In this document: positions 51,901 through 61,993 of the stretch, piece by piece
Position numbering within the stretch: the first letter of the stretch is position 1
Layout of the letters: each line of letters starts with the position of its first letter
NCBI RefSeq assembly: GCF_019336435.1
Contig: NZ_JAHWXQ010000001.1
Location: 1,458,054 to 1,522,053 of the forward strand
Reading direction: 5' to 3'
DNA: 64,000 bases
From: Pontibacter populi
GTDB taxonomy: Bacteria > Bacteroidota > Bacteroidia > Cytophagales > Hymenobacteraceae
The notes under the pieces: generated by a model
The model's input: the letters and a program-made list of their open reading frames with translations, nothing else
What the model was told of the DNA's origin: nothing
The model's database searches: none
Translations under genes and position numbers: made by a program

Positions 51901-52157
51901 TGAGCTTCCCGAAAGCCTTTAGCCCGAACGGCGACGGCACGAACGATGCCTGGAAGATCACTAATCTGGAGAAATACACCGGCAACGAAGTAATGATCTT
52001 TAACCGCTACGGCACGGAAGTTTACAAGCAGAAGAATTACCAGAACGACTGGACCGGAAAAGGTCTGGAGCAGGGCACTTACTTCTACAAAGTGATCGTG
52101 AAACTGTGCGACGGTAAAGAGCAGGCATTCACAGGTTATGTAACCATCTTCCGCTAA
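48951..52157 (+). CDS. Ice-binding-like (DUF3494) surface protein with DUF11, Ig/PKD-like repeats and T9SS type B sorting domain
   Basis: A 1068-residue exported protein. Signal peptide (LLLICAILSVGITLSYGQ). Residues about 25-230 are an ice-binding DUF3494 beta-solenoid (SYAVLASSQINNTGQTGVTG, DVILGGSTGFQGTILAKGDI). Two DUF11 domains follow (about 233-350, 353-470), each with a TxxxNxGPxxAxxVxVxD-type motif. Then several Ig/PKD-like repeats with a recurrent YTWTVPxGWxITxG pattern (about 475-970). The end, residues 981-1068, is a gliding-motility/CHU_C type B C-terminal domain (FSPNGDGTNDAWKI). DUF3494 can bind ice or act as an adhesin; surface attachment in cold habitats is plausible. It is followed 37 bp later by its PorP/SprF partner. 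Confidence 0.9.
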   Translation: MNKILLLICAILSVGITLSYGQTQDVLGNAASYAVLASSQINNTGQTGVTGNVGISPGNVLNGEAGLVVKSGKIEKNTPSAINAAQDALVAYNALYARTPATNIAGNFGESALPLGPGTYKVSGDASFKGVLAVDGRGDVNSVFVFIIDGNLLTDAPAAGVLTMNGAQPSNIYWVVTGDVILGGSTGFQGTILAKGDITLDAGVVVIGRVMSLNGKVNLTSNNVFLPNVVVTDLAVTKEAAAGDYTIGSEVTYTITTTNKGPGTATDVQVKENIPAGLEFVRVESISNGTYNETTHIWTIPTLVNTGTETLKLVFKVTASGNIKNGVTVIGKDPDPNPGDNTEEEPIDVPVPAANLSIKKTASGAPYKVGGLVTYTIVASNSGPYAAENVVVTDVLPAGLQYESHTVTKGTYDPTTGIYAVGTLGKDESVTLTIVAKIVAAGNIVNVATITNPTLPDPTPGDNTDEEPIDVTCDAPTLTITGNGNLCDGEQIKFEITEVFGATYDYTLPAGFTEVSRTATTITVKAGNTGGTLEVKVKDLCGNEFTVVKDIVVTAKPVVTISGPAQACANAKGLTYTVVGAGEGVTYEWSTTGGITLTSEPGAATATIDAGATGGTISVKVKNSCFESDPATTTITILPVPEKPTPLAGTSEVCAGDITPTYEIAPVAGATGYTWTVPVGWTITSGKNTTKITVTAGATSGNVTVTADNECGSSEAATFTVAASDVPAAATITGSAGACIGTTLTYSVAEVDGATDYNWTVPQGWTIISGNHTPTIEVKVGEATGDVTVTISNSCGAGATATMAVAPTVKPATPTITGPAETCAGSAGNVYSVTAVAGATNYTWTVPTGWVITTGDNTNSITVTAGEAGGEVTVVVTNTCGDSDAGVFASGITTPPTSAGPITDNSTLCDGLSYSIATVAGATSYTWTVPAGTTIISGQGTTSIKVKTDNANATGDIKVVANTNGCSSPESVIALDMSLVNGNLSFPKAFSPNGDGTNDAWKITNLEKYTGNEVMIFNRYGTEVYKQKNYQNDWTGKGLEQGTYFYKVIVKLCDGKEQAFTGYVTIFR

Positions 52158-52194
52158 GCATCAGGCCAACATAAAGGACAAAACATTTAAGAAA

Positions 52195-53130
52195 ATGAGA
52201 ATAGTTTATACCCTGCTGGCCCTGCTCTTAGCCTTCTCGGCAAGCGCCCAGCAAAACCCACAGTACTCACAATACATCTTCAACAGTATGGGCATTAACC
52301 CTGCGTATACTGGCAGCAAGAATGTGCTCAACGTAAATGCCTTCCACCGCTCGCAGTGGACAGGCATTGATGGAGCGCCAACCACACAGGCGCTTAGCAT
52401 AGACGGTATTTCTGCCAGCAACAAACTGGGGCTTGGCCTGGCATTAACCCGCGACCAGATAGGGGCGCAATCTGCCATATCAGCTTATGCCAACATTGCA
52501 GTAAAGCTTCCGGTAAGCGAAACGGGCGTATTTAGCCTGGGCCTTGCGCCGGGCCTGGTGCAAACCAAAGTAGATGGCAACGAACTGGGTATTGAAAACG
52601 ATCCTTCTATACCGGCAGGCTCAGAAAGCAACATTCGTCCAGATATTAAGATAGGTGCTTACTTCCATACGCAGCGTTTCTATGCGGGCCTTTCAGCCTC
52701 TGACCTGCTGCAGTACAAGGATATGGATAACATTGAGCCGGAGCGCCACTATTACTTTACAACAGGTTATGTGTTTGATATAGGTCCTTTTGTAAAACTA
52801 AAGCCAAGCATGCTGGTGAAAGAAGATTTTAACGCTCCTACAGCGGTAGATCTGAATGCCTTTGTATTGCTGGCCGACAGGTTATGGTTAGGCGGTTCGT
52901 ACCGCACAAGCATGAAGCTCTTTAACAACACGCCGGATATGAACGGTATGAAGAGTCGTACAGCTATCGCTTTTATCGGGGAACTGCAGATTCATAAATC
53001 GCTGCGCCTGGGCTATGCCTACGATAAGATGCTCAACGACCTGGGTTCTTTTAACACACATGAAATATCGGTGGGGTATTACTTCTTCAGAAAGACAGAT
53101 ACCAAAATGCTCACACCACAATACTTTTAA
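52195..53130 (+). CDS. PorP/SprF-family T9SS membrane protein
   Basis: A 311-residue outer-membrane beta-barrel of the PorP/SprF family, with signal peptide (LLALLLAFSASAQ) and the family start QNPQYSQYIFNSMGINPAYTGS. Family members attach to or help export T9SS substrates with type B sorting domains; the preceding gene ends with such a domain, so they are a matched pair. Confidence 0.92.
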   Translation: MRIVYTLLALLLAFSASAQQNPQYSQYIFNSMGINPAYTGSKNVLNVNAFHRSQWTGIDGAPTTQALSIDGISASNKLGLGLALTRDQIGAQSAISAYANIAVKLPVSETGVFSLGLAPGLVQTKVDGNELGIENDPSIPAGSESNIRPDIKIGAYFHTQRFYAGLSASDLLQYKDMDNIEPERHYYFTTGYVFDIGPFVKLKPSMLVKEDFNAPTAVDLNAFVLLADRLWLGGSYRTSMKLFNNTPDMNGMKSRTAIAFIGELQIHKSLRLGYAYDKMLNDLGSFNTHEISVGYYFFRKTDTKMLTPQYF

Positions 53131-53147
53131 TCTTAGCCTGAAAGCAT

Positions 53148-55121
53148 ATGAACTATAAATCTACACCCTTATATCTAGTTGTAGCGGCCATGCTGAGTTT
53201 TGGCTCGGTGGCACAGGCGCAATCAGACCTCCGGAAGGCTAACAAGCATTTTGATAATTATGCCTATGCACTGGCCCTGGAAAACTATAAATCAGCTATA
53301 GCCAAGCGTGAGCCTAGTGCTGAAACCACGCAGCGCATTGCAGATGCTTACCGCATGACGCGCCAGACGCACCAGGCCGAGCAGTGGTATGCAAAAGCTG
53401 TGCAGTTGCCGGGCAGCAACCCGATGAACCATTATTATTATGCAGAAGCGCTTCGCAGCAACGGTAAATACGCCGAAGCTAAGGAAGAGTACATGAAGTG
53501 GGGCGAGGCGATGCCGGAAAATGCTGAAAATGCACAGAAGCTGGTAGCCGCTACAGACCAAACTATAAAGTGGATGCAGCAGGAGCCAACAGCCGAAGTA
53601 CAGACATTAGCTGGTGTAAACGTTGGTGGTTTTTCCGATTTCAGCCCGGCACCGTTTGGCAAAGGCATCATCTTCACATCTGACAGGGGAATTTCTGCTG
53701 ATGCAAAAGCAGATGTGTATGGCTGGACCGGCCGCCCTTATCTGCAACTTTTTACTGCTGAACCTGATGCGCAAGGTAACTGGGGAGCACCTACCGCTCT
53801 ACAGGACGTGGTTAACTCGGAATACCATAATGCAACTGCGTCTGCAGCTACAGATGGGCAGATGCTGTATTTTACAAGAACCCACATGGTGCGCCAGCGC
53901 AACAATGTAAACCCTGACCCAACCAGCTGGGTAAAAGAAGCCGAAAAGCCGGAACACATTAACCGACTGGAAATATTTTCGGCACAGAAAGTAGATGGCA
54001 ACTGGAGCAACATTCAGCCATTTGCTTACAACAACGTTACTGAGTATTCAGTAGGTCACCCGGCGCTGTCGGCTGATGGGCAGATCCTCTACTTTGCCTC
54101 TGATATGGCTGGTAGCCTGGGTGATACTGATATTTTTTATACAACCCGCCAGGCTGATGGTAGCTGGGGCACGCCTGTAAATGCAGGTGCAACTATAAAC
54201 ACGCCGGGCCGCGAGAGCTTTCCGTATGTAGATGCCGACGGTAAACTATACTTTGCTTCGGATGGACATGCGGGTATGGGTGGCCTGGATATTTTTGCTG
54301 CCCTTGGCCAACATGGCAACTGGTCAGGAGTGCGCAACATGGGCAACCCGATCAACTCACCAAAGAACGACTATGGCATTATGTTCACGGAGCCAGGCGA
54401 AAGCGGTATGTTATCATCTAACCGCGATTCCGATAACGGAACTGAAGACATCTATAGTTTTAAAGTGCTGAAGAAGCCGGTTGTGTTAGCCATCTCAACT
54501 TTAGAGCGTAAGCAGAACGATAAGAAGAAGAATATAGAAGTGCCGTTGCCGCAGGTGAAAGTAGTGGTTACACAGGAAAGTAAAGCTGACTCGGCTGTGG
54601 TGATCTCTGATGAAAAGGGTAAATACTTTATGGATGGCTTTAAGGGCACGAATTATTCGCTGTTAGGCACTAAAGACGGTTACCTGACACAGCAGGCGCT
54701 TGCCAAAATACCGGAAACAGCCGGTGATACAATACAAGTGGCGCTGGTGTTCGATAAAAATGAGCTGGACCGCGTGATCGTGCTGGAAAACATCTATTAC
54801 GACCTGGATAAGTGGGACATCAGACCGGATGCCGCTACGGAACTGGATAAACTGGTAACGGTGCTTCAGAACAACCCAAAAATTAAAATAGAGATGAGCT
54901 CGCACACCGATAGCCGCGAGAGCCAGAACTATAACCAGTTGCTTTCTGAACGCAGAGCAAGCGCCGCTGTAGATTACCTGGTATCGAAAGGCATAGACAA
55001 ACGCCGCCTGACAGCGAAAGGCTACGGTAAAACCAGGCTTGTTAACGGTTGCGGCGATAACGTGGAGTGCTCGGAAGAACAACACCAGCAGAACCGTAGA
55101 ACCGAGTTCAAGATAAAATAA
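53148..55121 (+). CDS. PorE-like OmpA-family protein (TPR, WD40-like, OmpA C-terminal)
   Basis: A 657-residue periplasmic protein anchored to peptidoglycan. Signal peptide, then TPR-like helices (KANKHFDNYAYALALENYKS) to about residue 140, PD40/WD40-like propeller repeats (GKGIIFTSDRGISADAKADV, LYFASDMAGSLGDTDIFY) to about 440, a carboxypeptidase-regulatory-like domain, and a C-terminal OmpA peptidoglycan-binding domain (IYYDLDKWDIRPDAATELDK, SSHTDSRESQNYNQLLSERR). The domain order equals PorE of the T9SS. It starts 17 bp after the sprF-like gene, completing a surface-adhesin operon. Confidence 0.9.
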   Translation: MNYKSTPLYLVVAAMLSFGSVAQAQSDLRKANKHFDNYAYALALENYKSAIAKREPSAETTQRIADAYRMTRQTHQAEQWYAKAVQLPGSNPMNHYYYAEALRSNGKYAEAKEEYMKWGEAMPENAENAQKLVAATDQTIKWMQQEPTAEVQTLAGVNVGGFSDFSPAPFGKGIIFTSDRGISADAKADVYGWTGRPYLQLFTAEPDAQGNWGAPTALQDVVNSEYHNATASAATDGQMLYFTRTHMVRQRNNVNPDPTSWVKEAEKPEHINRLEIFSAQKVDGNWSNIQPFAYNNVTEYSVGHPALSADGQILYFASDMAGSLGDTDIFYTTRQADGSWGTPVNAGATINTPGRESFPYVDADGKLYFASDGHAGMGGLDIFAALGQHGNWSGVRNMGNPINSPKNDYGIMFTEPGESGMLSSNRDSDNGTEDIYSFKVLKKPVVLAISTLERKQNDKKKNIEVPLPQVKVVVTQESKADSAVVISDEKGKYFMDGFKGTNYSLLGTKDGYLTQQALAKIPETAGDTIQVALVFDKNELDRVIVLENIYYDLDKWDIRPDAATELDKLVTVLQNNPKIKIEMSSHTDSRESQNYNQLLSERRASAAVDYLVSKGIDKRRLTAKGYGKTRLVNGCGDNVECSEEQHQQNRRTEFKIK

Positions 55122-55173
55122 GAAACATCAATTGAATTGATATAAAAATCTCATTAGCTTTCATAGTTTGGAA

Positions 55174-55204
55174 AGGCTCCGCAGGTTCTGCCGGAGCTTT
55201 TTTA
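55174..55204 (+). terminator. Terminator of the surface-adhesin operon
   Basis: Stem GCTCCG with CGGAGC plus inner CAG with CTG, followed by TTTTTTA. It is 52 bp after the OmpA-family stop. Confidence 0.75.
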
Positions 55205-55288
55205 TTGCCTATAGTTTGCAAACTATAGTTGTAACTATAAACAATGTGCCCTGTTGCACGTTCTGAAATGAGTTTCTGTACCTACTCC

Positions 55289-57562
55289 ATGAAAAAACTT
55301 CTGCTTTTATACTTCTTTGTGCTTGGTGTTTGTCCGGCAATTATGGCACAAACTATAGTGAAAGGTATTGTCCGGAATGCGCAAACACAGCAAACCATAC
55401 CAAATGCTATAGTCAGAGCAAATACCAACCAGACCACGCAAACCGCTACAGATGGCAGCTATAGTTTAACCGTTCCGGCGCAGGCTTCTTATATCATCGT
55501 TTCCCATATTGGGTTTGTACCAGACACTATCACCATACAACATGGGCAAACTATAGTTTACTATACCGAACTACAGCCCCGGCAGAATATCTTAAAAGAA
55601 GTACAGGTACAGGGTTTCGAGACCAACCGTCCTTTACTACAAACGGCTGGCGCCATCAGTATAATGGATAGTGAGGTTATCCAGCGGTCGGATGAAAGCT
55701 CACTGGTGCGGGCGGTAAATACAGTGCCGGGTGTGCGGATGGATGAGCGTGCGCCGGCCAGTTATCGCATTTCGGTCAGGGGTAGCACGCTGCGCTCGCC
55801 TTACGGCATCCGGAACGTGAAGCTATATTTTAACAGCATCCCGCTGAGCGAAGCAAACGGAACAACGGCCCTTAACGCCCTAGACGCAGCAAGTATAGGC
55901 TCTATAGAAATCCTGAAAGGCCCGACGGCCAGTGTGTATGGGGCAGGAACAGGCGGAACGGTATTGTTAGAGCCAAAGCGTGCGCAGCTGGGCGCAACAA
56001 TTGGAGCCGGCGTAACGATAGGTTCGTATGGTTTCCGCAAGTATGCGGCTACAGCCAGTGCAGGGTCAGCTAAGAGCAATGTGCTGGCACAGTACACGCA
56101 TCAGCAATACGATGGCTACCGCGAACAATCTGCTTTCGACAGAAAGGTCCTGCTTATCTCTCCGGAGTTTTATGTATCGGATAAGCAAACGATAACTTCG
56201 CATATTATCTACTCTGATCTGTATTACGAATTGCCCGGCGGCATCACAAAAGAGCAGTATGACCAGAACCCAAGGCAGGCACGCGGCGGCGAGTTTGGAA
56301 GTGTAAAACAGCAGGCCGCCATGAATCAGGAAAGCCTAAACATCGGATTGAAGCAGGAGTATCGGTTTACAGATAACTTCAGTAACGCAACGGCCATCTA
56401 TAGTTTGCACCGCTTCCGCGACCATCCGTTTAATACTGATTATGAACGCAACGCGAACCAGGAATTTGGTGGCCGCACCAGCTTTACCTATAAAACAACG
56501 ATAGCTACCTTACCGGCAACCTATACTTTCGGAGGTGAGTTTCAGCGTGGATTTGAGGCAGCCCGGACTTATGACAATAATAGCGGCTCTGCAGGCGCTT
56601 TGCGCACCGACGATGAAGTGACTGCTAAGACCGGCTTCATCTTCAGCCAGGCAGAACTTGAGTTGCCATCCGATTTCATCTTTACCGCAGCCCTCAGCCT
56701 CAACGATACACAATACGAGATCATACGACTGGCCCAGGTACCAACTATAAACTATACCAAAGATTTTGAGGCTGTACTTTCGCCAAGAGTTGCGCTGCTT
56801 AAACGATTAACAGACCGGATATCAGCGCATGCCAGCATCAGTTCGGGTTTCTCGCCTCCTACCGAAGAAGAGATTCTGACCTCGGATGGTACCTTAAACG
56901 AAGACCTTGAAGCTGAAAAAGGAACAAACTATGAAGTGGGTGTGCGTGGCTATAGTTTGCAGAACAGGCTGAGCTTTGATGTGGTCGGGTTTTACTTCAG
57001 GCTAAAAGAAACTATAGTTAGCCGGCAGGATGTATCGAGCGTGGCTGTGTTCCGGAATGTGGGCTCTACTTCGCAGAAAGGTTTAGAAACCGCACTGAAC
57101 TATACGATAGTGGATGAGCCCGCAAATGCAGTAAGCCTGTTTAAGGTCTGGGCTAGCTACACCTATAACCATTTCCGGTTTAAAGAATATCAGCAGGATG
57201 AAGATGATTTTAGCGGCAATGAACTGACAGGCGTAGCGCCACACACTGTAGCAGCTGGTTTAGATCTGGTAACAAAGCCTGGTTTATACTTTAATGCAAC
57301 AGCGAACTATACAGATGAGATTCCGCTGAATGATGAGAATACTGTTTATGCCGACAGGTATATAGTGGTGGGTGCAAAAGCCGGTTACCGAACAACTATA
57401 GCCAGACAGCTGCAGCTGGATATTTTTGCCGGGGTTGATAACCTGACAGATGAAAAATATAGTTTGGGTAATGACCTGAATGCCTTTGGTGGTCGCTTTT
57501 ATCAGCCGGCCCCGGACCGTAATTACTTTGGCGGAATCAGATTGAACTATAGTTTTAATTAA
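55289..57562 (+). CDS. TonB-dependent outer-membrane receptor
   Basis: A 757-residue receptor from the chosen start (MKKLLLLYFFVLGVCPAIMA is the signal peptide; the frame opens at 55244). A carboxypeptidase-regulatory-like domain precedes the plug (VRAVNTVPGVRMDERAP, NGTTALNALDAASIGSIEIL) and a beta-barrel ending FGGIRLNYSFN, terminal Asn rather than the usual aromatic, though Phe is next. It transports a large ligand such as a siderophore; specificity is unknown. The gene has about ten CTATAG words, the densest of the window. Confidence 0.92.
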   Translation: MKKLLLLYFFVLGVCPAIMAQTIVKGIVRNAQTQQTIPNAIVRANTNQTTQTATDGSYSLTVPAQASYIIVSHIGFVPDTITIQHGQTIVYYTELQPRQNILKEVQVQGFETNRPLLQTAGAISIMDSEVIQRSDESSLVRAVNTVPGVRMDERAPASYRISVRGSTLRSPYGIRNVKLYFNSIPLSEANGTTALNALDAASIGSIEILKGPTASVYGAGTGGTVLLEPKRAQLGATIGAGVTIGSYGFRKYAATASAGSAKSNVLAQYTHQQYDGYREQSAFDRKVLLISPEFYVSDKQTITSHIIYSDLYYELPGGITKEQYDQNPRQARGGEFGSVKQQAAMNQESLNIGLKQEYRFTDNFSNATAIYSLHRFRDHPFNTDYERNANQEFGGRTSFTYKTTIATLPATYTFGGEFQRGFEAARTYDNNSGSAGALRTDDEVTAKTGFIFSQAELELPSDFIFTAALSLNDTQYEIIRLAQVPTINYTKDFEAVLSPRVALLKRLTDRISAHASISSGFSPPTEEEILTSDGTLNEDLEAEKGTNYEVGVRGYSLQNRLSFDVVGFYFRLKETIVSRQDVSSVAVFRNVGSTSQKGLETALNYTIVDEPANAVSLFKVWASYTYNHFRFKEYQQDEDDFSGNELTGVAPHTVAAGLDLVTKPGLYFNATANYTDEIPLNDENTVYADRYIVVGAKAGYRTTIARQLQLDIFAGVDNLTDEKYSLGNDLNAFGGRFYQPAPDRNYFGGIRLNYSFN

Positions 57563-57564
57563 GG

Positions 57565-58179
57565 CTACTGTGTGGTTTGCGGCACAGGCGGGTACCGCGA
57601 CATGATGTTGGCAACTGCTTTGTTAAGGTCGTAGCTGCCGAGAGCTGTTGGGTCTATTCCTGCTTCGTACCAGCCGCGCCATACCAGCTGATTGGTGCTG
57701 GCTTCTATCAGGTCAATAATTAAAGTACCAGGTGGCAGGTCACGTACGCTTCTGTAAGCCGGCAGCCCCGATACACTATATCGGAACCTGTAACCATACC
57801 AGTAACTATAGCCATAACCAAAGCCGGGGGCAAAAACTGTATCTGCTTCCGATGCCTTTGTGGCGGGCAATGCAATATCATAGGCAATGAGCAGGTCCGG
57901 AGATTCCTCCGCAGGCCGCATCCCTACTTTTACTAATTCACTTTCAATAGCTTGTTTTATCTGCTGATCCAGCAGTGGGCTGTAGGCGGGGCCGCTTCCT
58001 ATAGTTGGAGTAGGGAGCTCTGCATTGTGCCAGGCAAAGGTCTGGTAAACTCCGAAATTAGAGGAGCTGTTGTAGCTGCTGTTTATGTCTGGACCTACCA
58101 TGCAACTGGTAAGTAGCAGTAAAAATAAGGCCGGTATCAGCCGCAGATTAAAGTAACATACTTTTGGTGCGTGGTGCAT
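57565..58179 (-). CDS. DUF4136 lipoprotein
   Basis: A 204-residue lipoprotein: lipobox ALFLLLLTSC (Cys26) and a DUF4136 body (SNFGVYQTFAWHN, LLDQQIKQAIESELVKVGMR, PDLLIAYDIAL, LIIDLIEASTNQLVWRGWYE). Function of the family is not known. Its stop is 2 bp from the TonB receptor stop (convergent). Confidence 0.88.
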   Translation of the reverse strand: MHHAPKVCYFNLRLIPALFLLLLTSCMVGPDINSSYNSSSNFGVYQTFAWHNAELPTPTIGSGPAYSPLLDQQIKQAIESELVKVGMRPAEESPDLLIAYDIALPATKASEADTVFAPGFGYGYSYWYGYRFRYSVSGLPAYRSVRDLPPGTLIIDLIEASTNQLVWRGWYEAGIDPTALGSYDLNKAVANIMSRYPPVPQTTQ

Positions 58180-58264
58180 TGCTGTGAGGGTTGGTGGCGA
58201 ATAATGTTACTATACGCACTACCCCGAGCAATGGCTGACAAAGGCCTGCAGCTTAAGGCGTTAA

Positions 58265-58630
58265 TTACTTTTTCTTGCGGAACCAGCTGCGCTGCTTAAG
58301 TGCACGCTCCTGAGCAATAAAAGTGTTCAGCTCTTCAGCCATTGTAGTTTCGTTGGCTACCGTGGCTTCTACTGAGAATGGAGCCGCAACCGGAGTGGCA
58401 ACGCTTTCAGTTGGTAAAGCAAAAGCAGGGATAACTGCAACATGAACTTTAGCAGCAGCTGTAGCAACTATACCACCAGAAGTTAACATAGCAGCACCTG
58501 ATGGAGTGTTACCTCCTTGTGCTAACCGTAGGGCTAAGCTGCTACCTGTTGTAGCTACTTGTGCCATTGCAGAAGTATAACTAATTACCAAAATCGTAAT
58601 AAAAGCAATTAGTAATACTGATTTTTTCAT
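58265..58630 (-). CDS. Small exported Ala-rich protein
   Basis: A 121-residue protein with a signal-like segment (VLLIAFITILVISYTSAMAQ), an Ala/Thr/Val-rich middle and a basic tail (ALKQRSWFRKKK). No domain recognised. The low complexity could reflect a wall or membrane peptide. Its upstream 356-bp gap is A/T-rich. Confidence 0.6.
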   Translation of the reverse strand: MKKSVLLIAFITILVISYTSAMAQVATTGSSLALRLAQGGNTPSGAAMLTSGGIVATAAAKVHVAVIPAFALPTESVATPVAAPFSVEATVANETTMAEELNTFIAQERALKQRSWFRKKK

Positions 58631-58937
58631 ATTGTTTATAGTTTTTTGACTACTCTAACGATTTAACGGTTGCAAAGTTATGGATTTTATATATACAAAA
58701 ACCTAAATATGTAAAAAATAATCATATAGTTTTATTGGGATAATGCCAAATGTGGATTTAAGTTGTTTAAATGCATTTTTCAGGAGTGAATTTTTTTGAA
58801 AAAAATTTAAAAAAAACTTAATATTCAGTTGGTTGATTTAGATTTTTATTGGAAAAGTACAGTTTATTGACAAAAACCGAGGTTTGTCGATGAAATTCAG
58901 GAGTTTATCGTGACTTTTAGAGGGAAGGGAAAAAGAA
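58631..58937. other. A/T-rich gap upstream of the Ala-rich protein gene
   Basis: About 300 bp with A/T tracts (TTTTTTTGAAAAAAATTT near 58790-58810). No gene recognised. It holds the promoter of the minus-strand gene on its left. Confidence 0.45.
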
Positions 58938-58964
58938 AAAGCCTGACCATCTTGGTCAGGCTTT
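58938..58964 (-). terminator. Terminator of gcvP
   Basis: Perfect 11-bp stem AAAGCCTGACC with GGTCAGGCTTT, loop ATCTT; on the minus strand it is followed by a TTTTTCTTTT run. It lies 23 bp after the gcvP stop. Confidence 0.88.
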
Positions 58965-58986
58965 CTAAAACTATAGGATAATTCGG

Positions 58987-61905
58987 TTAGCCGATAGCTA
59001 CCATCTCATTTCCGTCTTCGTTATAAGCTTCGATCGGAGCGCAAGAGCAAACCAGGTTACGGTCGCCGTAAGCACTATCAATACGGCTCACAGTTGGCCA
59101 TACTTTGTTGTCGCGCAGGTACGCCATCGGGAACACCGCTTTCTCGCGAGAGTAAGGTCTTTCCCAGTTCTCTACCATCACTACTTTTAAGGTATGTGGC
59201 GCGTTCTTCAGTACGTTGTTCTTCTGGTCCGCTTTACCAGCTTCAATCTCACGAATCTCTTCACGGATCGAGATCATCACATCGCAGAATCTATCCAGTT
59301 CTTCCTGTGCTTCAGACTCGGTTGGCTCTACCATTAGCGTACCTGCTACCGGGAACGATACGGTTGGCGCATGGAAACCATAGTCCATCAAACGCTTCGC
59401 TATATCCTCTACCTCCACACCGAACTTCTTGAACTCACGGCAATCCAGGATCATCTCGTGTGCGCAACGGCCTTTAGAACCAACGTACAGTACCGGGTAG
59501 TGCTTCTCTAAACGTGCCTTCATATAGTTGGCATTCAGGATAGCAAACTTCGTAGCCTCTGTCAGACCATCAGGTCCCATCATGGCAATGTAAGCATAAG
59601 AAATAGGCAGGATAGACGCAGAACCCCAAGGCGCAGCAGATACCGCGTGAATCGCATCTTTACGGCCTAAGTCAACTACAGCGTGGCCGGGCAGGAACGG
59701 AGCCAGGTCTTTTACCACACCAATCGGGCCCATGCCAGGACCACCACCACCGTGAGGGATGCAGAACGTCTTGTGCAGGTTCAGGTGGCAAACGTCGGCG
59801 CCAATGTGTGCCGGCGAAGTTAAACCTACCTGAGCATTCATGTTGGCACCGTCCATGTAAACACGGCCGCCGTTGTCATGTATGATCTGGCAGATCTCAA
59901 CGATTGACTCTTCATATACACCGTGTGTAGACGGGTACGTCACCATTAAACAAGACAGCTCATTTTTATATTGCTCCGCTTTCGCGCGCAGGTCAGCTAC
60001 ATCAATGTTACCTTTTTCGTCGCACTTAACTATAACTACCTTCATACCGGCCATAACCGCCGAAGCCGGGTTAGTGCCGTGTGCAGAAGATGGGATAAGC
60101 GCAACTGTACGGTGATGATCGCCGCGTGACTCGTGGTACGCACGAATCACCATCAGACCAGCGTACTCGCCTTGTGCGCCTGAGTTAGGCTGCAACGATA
60201 CCGCATCAAAACGGGTGATTTCGCATAACCAGGCTTCCAGGTCTTTAAATATCTGGGCATAGCCTTTTGTCTGGTCAGCAGGCGCAAACGGGTGCAGCTG
60301 CCCGATCTCCGGCCAGGTAACCGGGATCATCTCGGCTGTAGCGTTCAGCTTCATAGTACAGGAGCCTAGCGAGATCATCGAGTGAACAAGCGAAATATCC
60401 TTGTTCTCCAGGTACTTCATGTAACGCAGGATCTCGTGCTCAGAGTGATGCTTGTTAAACACTTCGTGTGTTAAGTACTCACTCTTACGGATCAGGCTGT
60501 CAGCCCAGGTTACATCTGTTTCTTCTGGTAAGGCATCTATTGTTAATACATCCGCAGACTTTCCAGCCACTTTTGCAAATACAGCAACTATAGCTTTTAC
60601 ATCGGCCAGGTTGGTGTTCTGGTGAAGCGAGATGCCAATGTTGTTCTCTCCGAAGTAACGGAAGTTGATACCAGCTGCTTCAGCTTCTGTACGGATAGCA
60701 TCTCTTAGTTCAGCACTTTCCACTGCAATCTTCAGTGTATCGAAATACTGCTCGTTCTGCTGCTCAAAGCCTAATGCTTTCAGGCCTTTCTCTAACTGCT
60801 GAGCCAGGGAGTAGGTATTTAAACCGATATACTTCAGGCGGCGTGGGCCATGGTAAACAGCGTACATGCCGGCAATAACAGCTAATAATACCTGTGCCGT
60901 ACAGATGTTGGAAGTAGCTTTCTCACGACGGATATGCTGCTCACGTGTCTGCAGGGCCATGCGGTACGCTCTGTTACCTTCCGCATCTACCGAAATACCG
61001 ATGATACGGCCCGGAATAACGCGCTTGAAGGCATCTTTTGTTGCAAAGTAGCCTGCATGCGGACCACCAAAGCCCATTGGCACACCAAAACGCTGCGTAG
61101 TACCTACTACAGCATCAGCACCCATCTCACCCGGAGATGTTAATAAGGTAAGCGAAAGAATGTCGGCAGCAACAGCTACGAAAGCCTCATTTTCATGCGC
61201 CTTTGCAATAAAGTCAGTATAGTCGAAGATGGCACCGTCGGCAGCAGGATACTGCACCAGGGCACCAAATAAGGTCTCATCAGAGAAGTCAACCTCACGG
61301 TGATCACCGATTACCAGCTCAATGCCGATAGGTATAGCGCGCGAAGTAAGTACATCTATAGTTTGTGGCAATACCAGCTCTGATACGAAAAAGCGGTTAG
61401 CATTTTTACGGGCACCTTTGCGGTTAGCAAAGAACATACCCATTGCCTCAGCGGCAGCAGTACCTTCATCCAGCAACGATGCGTTGGCGATCTCCATGCC
61501 GGTCAGGTCCATTACCATCGTCTGGTAATTGATCAGCGCCTCCAGGCGGCCTTGTGCGATCTCGGCCTGGTATGGTGTGTAGGCTGTATACCAACCCGGG
61601 TTCTCCATAATATTACGGAGTATAACCGGTGGCATAATCGTATCATTATAGCCTAAGCCAATGTACGACTTGTATATTTTGTTCTGCTTCGCGATCTGCG
61701 AGAACTGGTTCAGGAACTCTGTCTCCGTCAGGGCTGCTGGCAGGTTCAAAGGTCTTTTTAGGCGAATGGCGGCCGGTACGGTCTCCTCAATCAGCTGGTC
61801 CAGCGAGTCTACCCCGATGGTTTGCAGCATGTCCTGCATCTGCTCTTTGTCAGGGCCATTGTGGCGCTCCTTAAACACATCTGCAGGTTTGGTTTTAAAT
61901 ATCAT
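58987..61905 (-). CDS. gcvP: Glycine dehydrogenase (decarboxylating), P-protein
   Basis: PLP enzyme of the glycine cleavage system: it decarboxylates glycine and transfers aminomethyl to the lipoyl group of the H-protein. A 972-residue fused P1/P2 homodimeric type. Signatures: the PLP-lysine in [34 protein letters not shown] and [13 protein letters not shown]. The gene holds only two CTATAG words and shows strong codon bias. Lipoyl synthase (46.7 kb) provides its partner cofactor. Confidence 0.98.
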   Translation of the reverse strand: MIFKTKPADVFKERHNGPDKEQMQDMLQTIGVDSLDQLIEETVPAAIRLKRPLNLPAALTETEFLNQFSQIAKQNKIYKSYIGLGYNDTIMPPVILRNIMENPGWYTAYTPYQAEIAQGRLEALINYQTMVMDLTGMEIANASLLDEGTAAAEAMGMFFANRKGARKNANRFFVSELVLPQTIDVLTSRAIPIGIELVIGDHREVDFSDETLFGALVQYPAADGAIFDYTDFIAKAHENEAFVAVAADILSLTLLTSPGEMGADAVVGTTQRFGVPMGFGGPHAGYFATKDAFKRVIPGRIIGISVDAEGNRAYRMALQTREQHIRREKATSNICTAQVLLAVIAGMYAVYHGPRRLKYIGLNTYSLAQQLEKGLKALGFEQQNEQYFDTLKIAVESAELRDAIRTEAEAAGINFRYFGENNIGISLHQNTNLADVKAIVAVFAKVAGKSADVLTIDALPEETDVTWADSLIRKSEYLTHEVFNKHHSEHEILRYMKYLENKDISLVHSMISLGSCTMKLNATAEMIPVTWPEIGQLHPFAPADQTKGYAQIFKDLEAWLCEITRFDAVSLQPNSGAQGEYAGLMVIRAYHESRGDHHRTVALIPSSAHGTNPASAVMAGMKVVIVKCDEKGNIDVADLRAKAEQYKNELSCLMVTYPSTHGVYEESIVEICQIIHDNGGRVYMDGANMNAQVGLTSPAHIGADVCHLNLHKTFCIPHGGGGPGMGPIGVVKDLAPFLPGHAVVDLGRKDAIHAVSAAPWGSASILPISYAYIAMMGPDGLTEATKFAILNANYMKARLEKHYPVLYVGSKGRCAHEMILDCREFKKFGVEVEDIAKRLMDYGFHAPTVSFPVAGTLMVEPTESEAQEELDRFCDVMISIREEIREIEAGKADQKNNVLKNAPHTLKVVMVENWERPYSREKAVFPMAYLRDNKVWPTVSRIDSAYGDRNLVCSCAPIEAYNEDGNEMVAIG

Positions 61906-61985
61906 AACGATGAAATATTGATTGGGAAATTGGGTTAATTAATTTCTTAGAAAGTTAAGGATTTCAGGCCTTCTTTGATTTTCTA

Positions 61986-61993
61986 CAAAAGTA
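61986..61993 (-). promoter_or_regulatory. -7 promoter element for gcvP
   Basis: Reads TACTTTTG on the minus strand, matching TAnnTTTG, about 80 bp before the gcvP start. The -33 element is weak. Confidence 0.5.
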
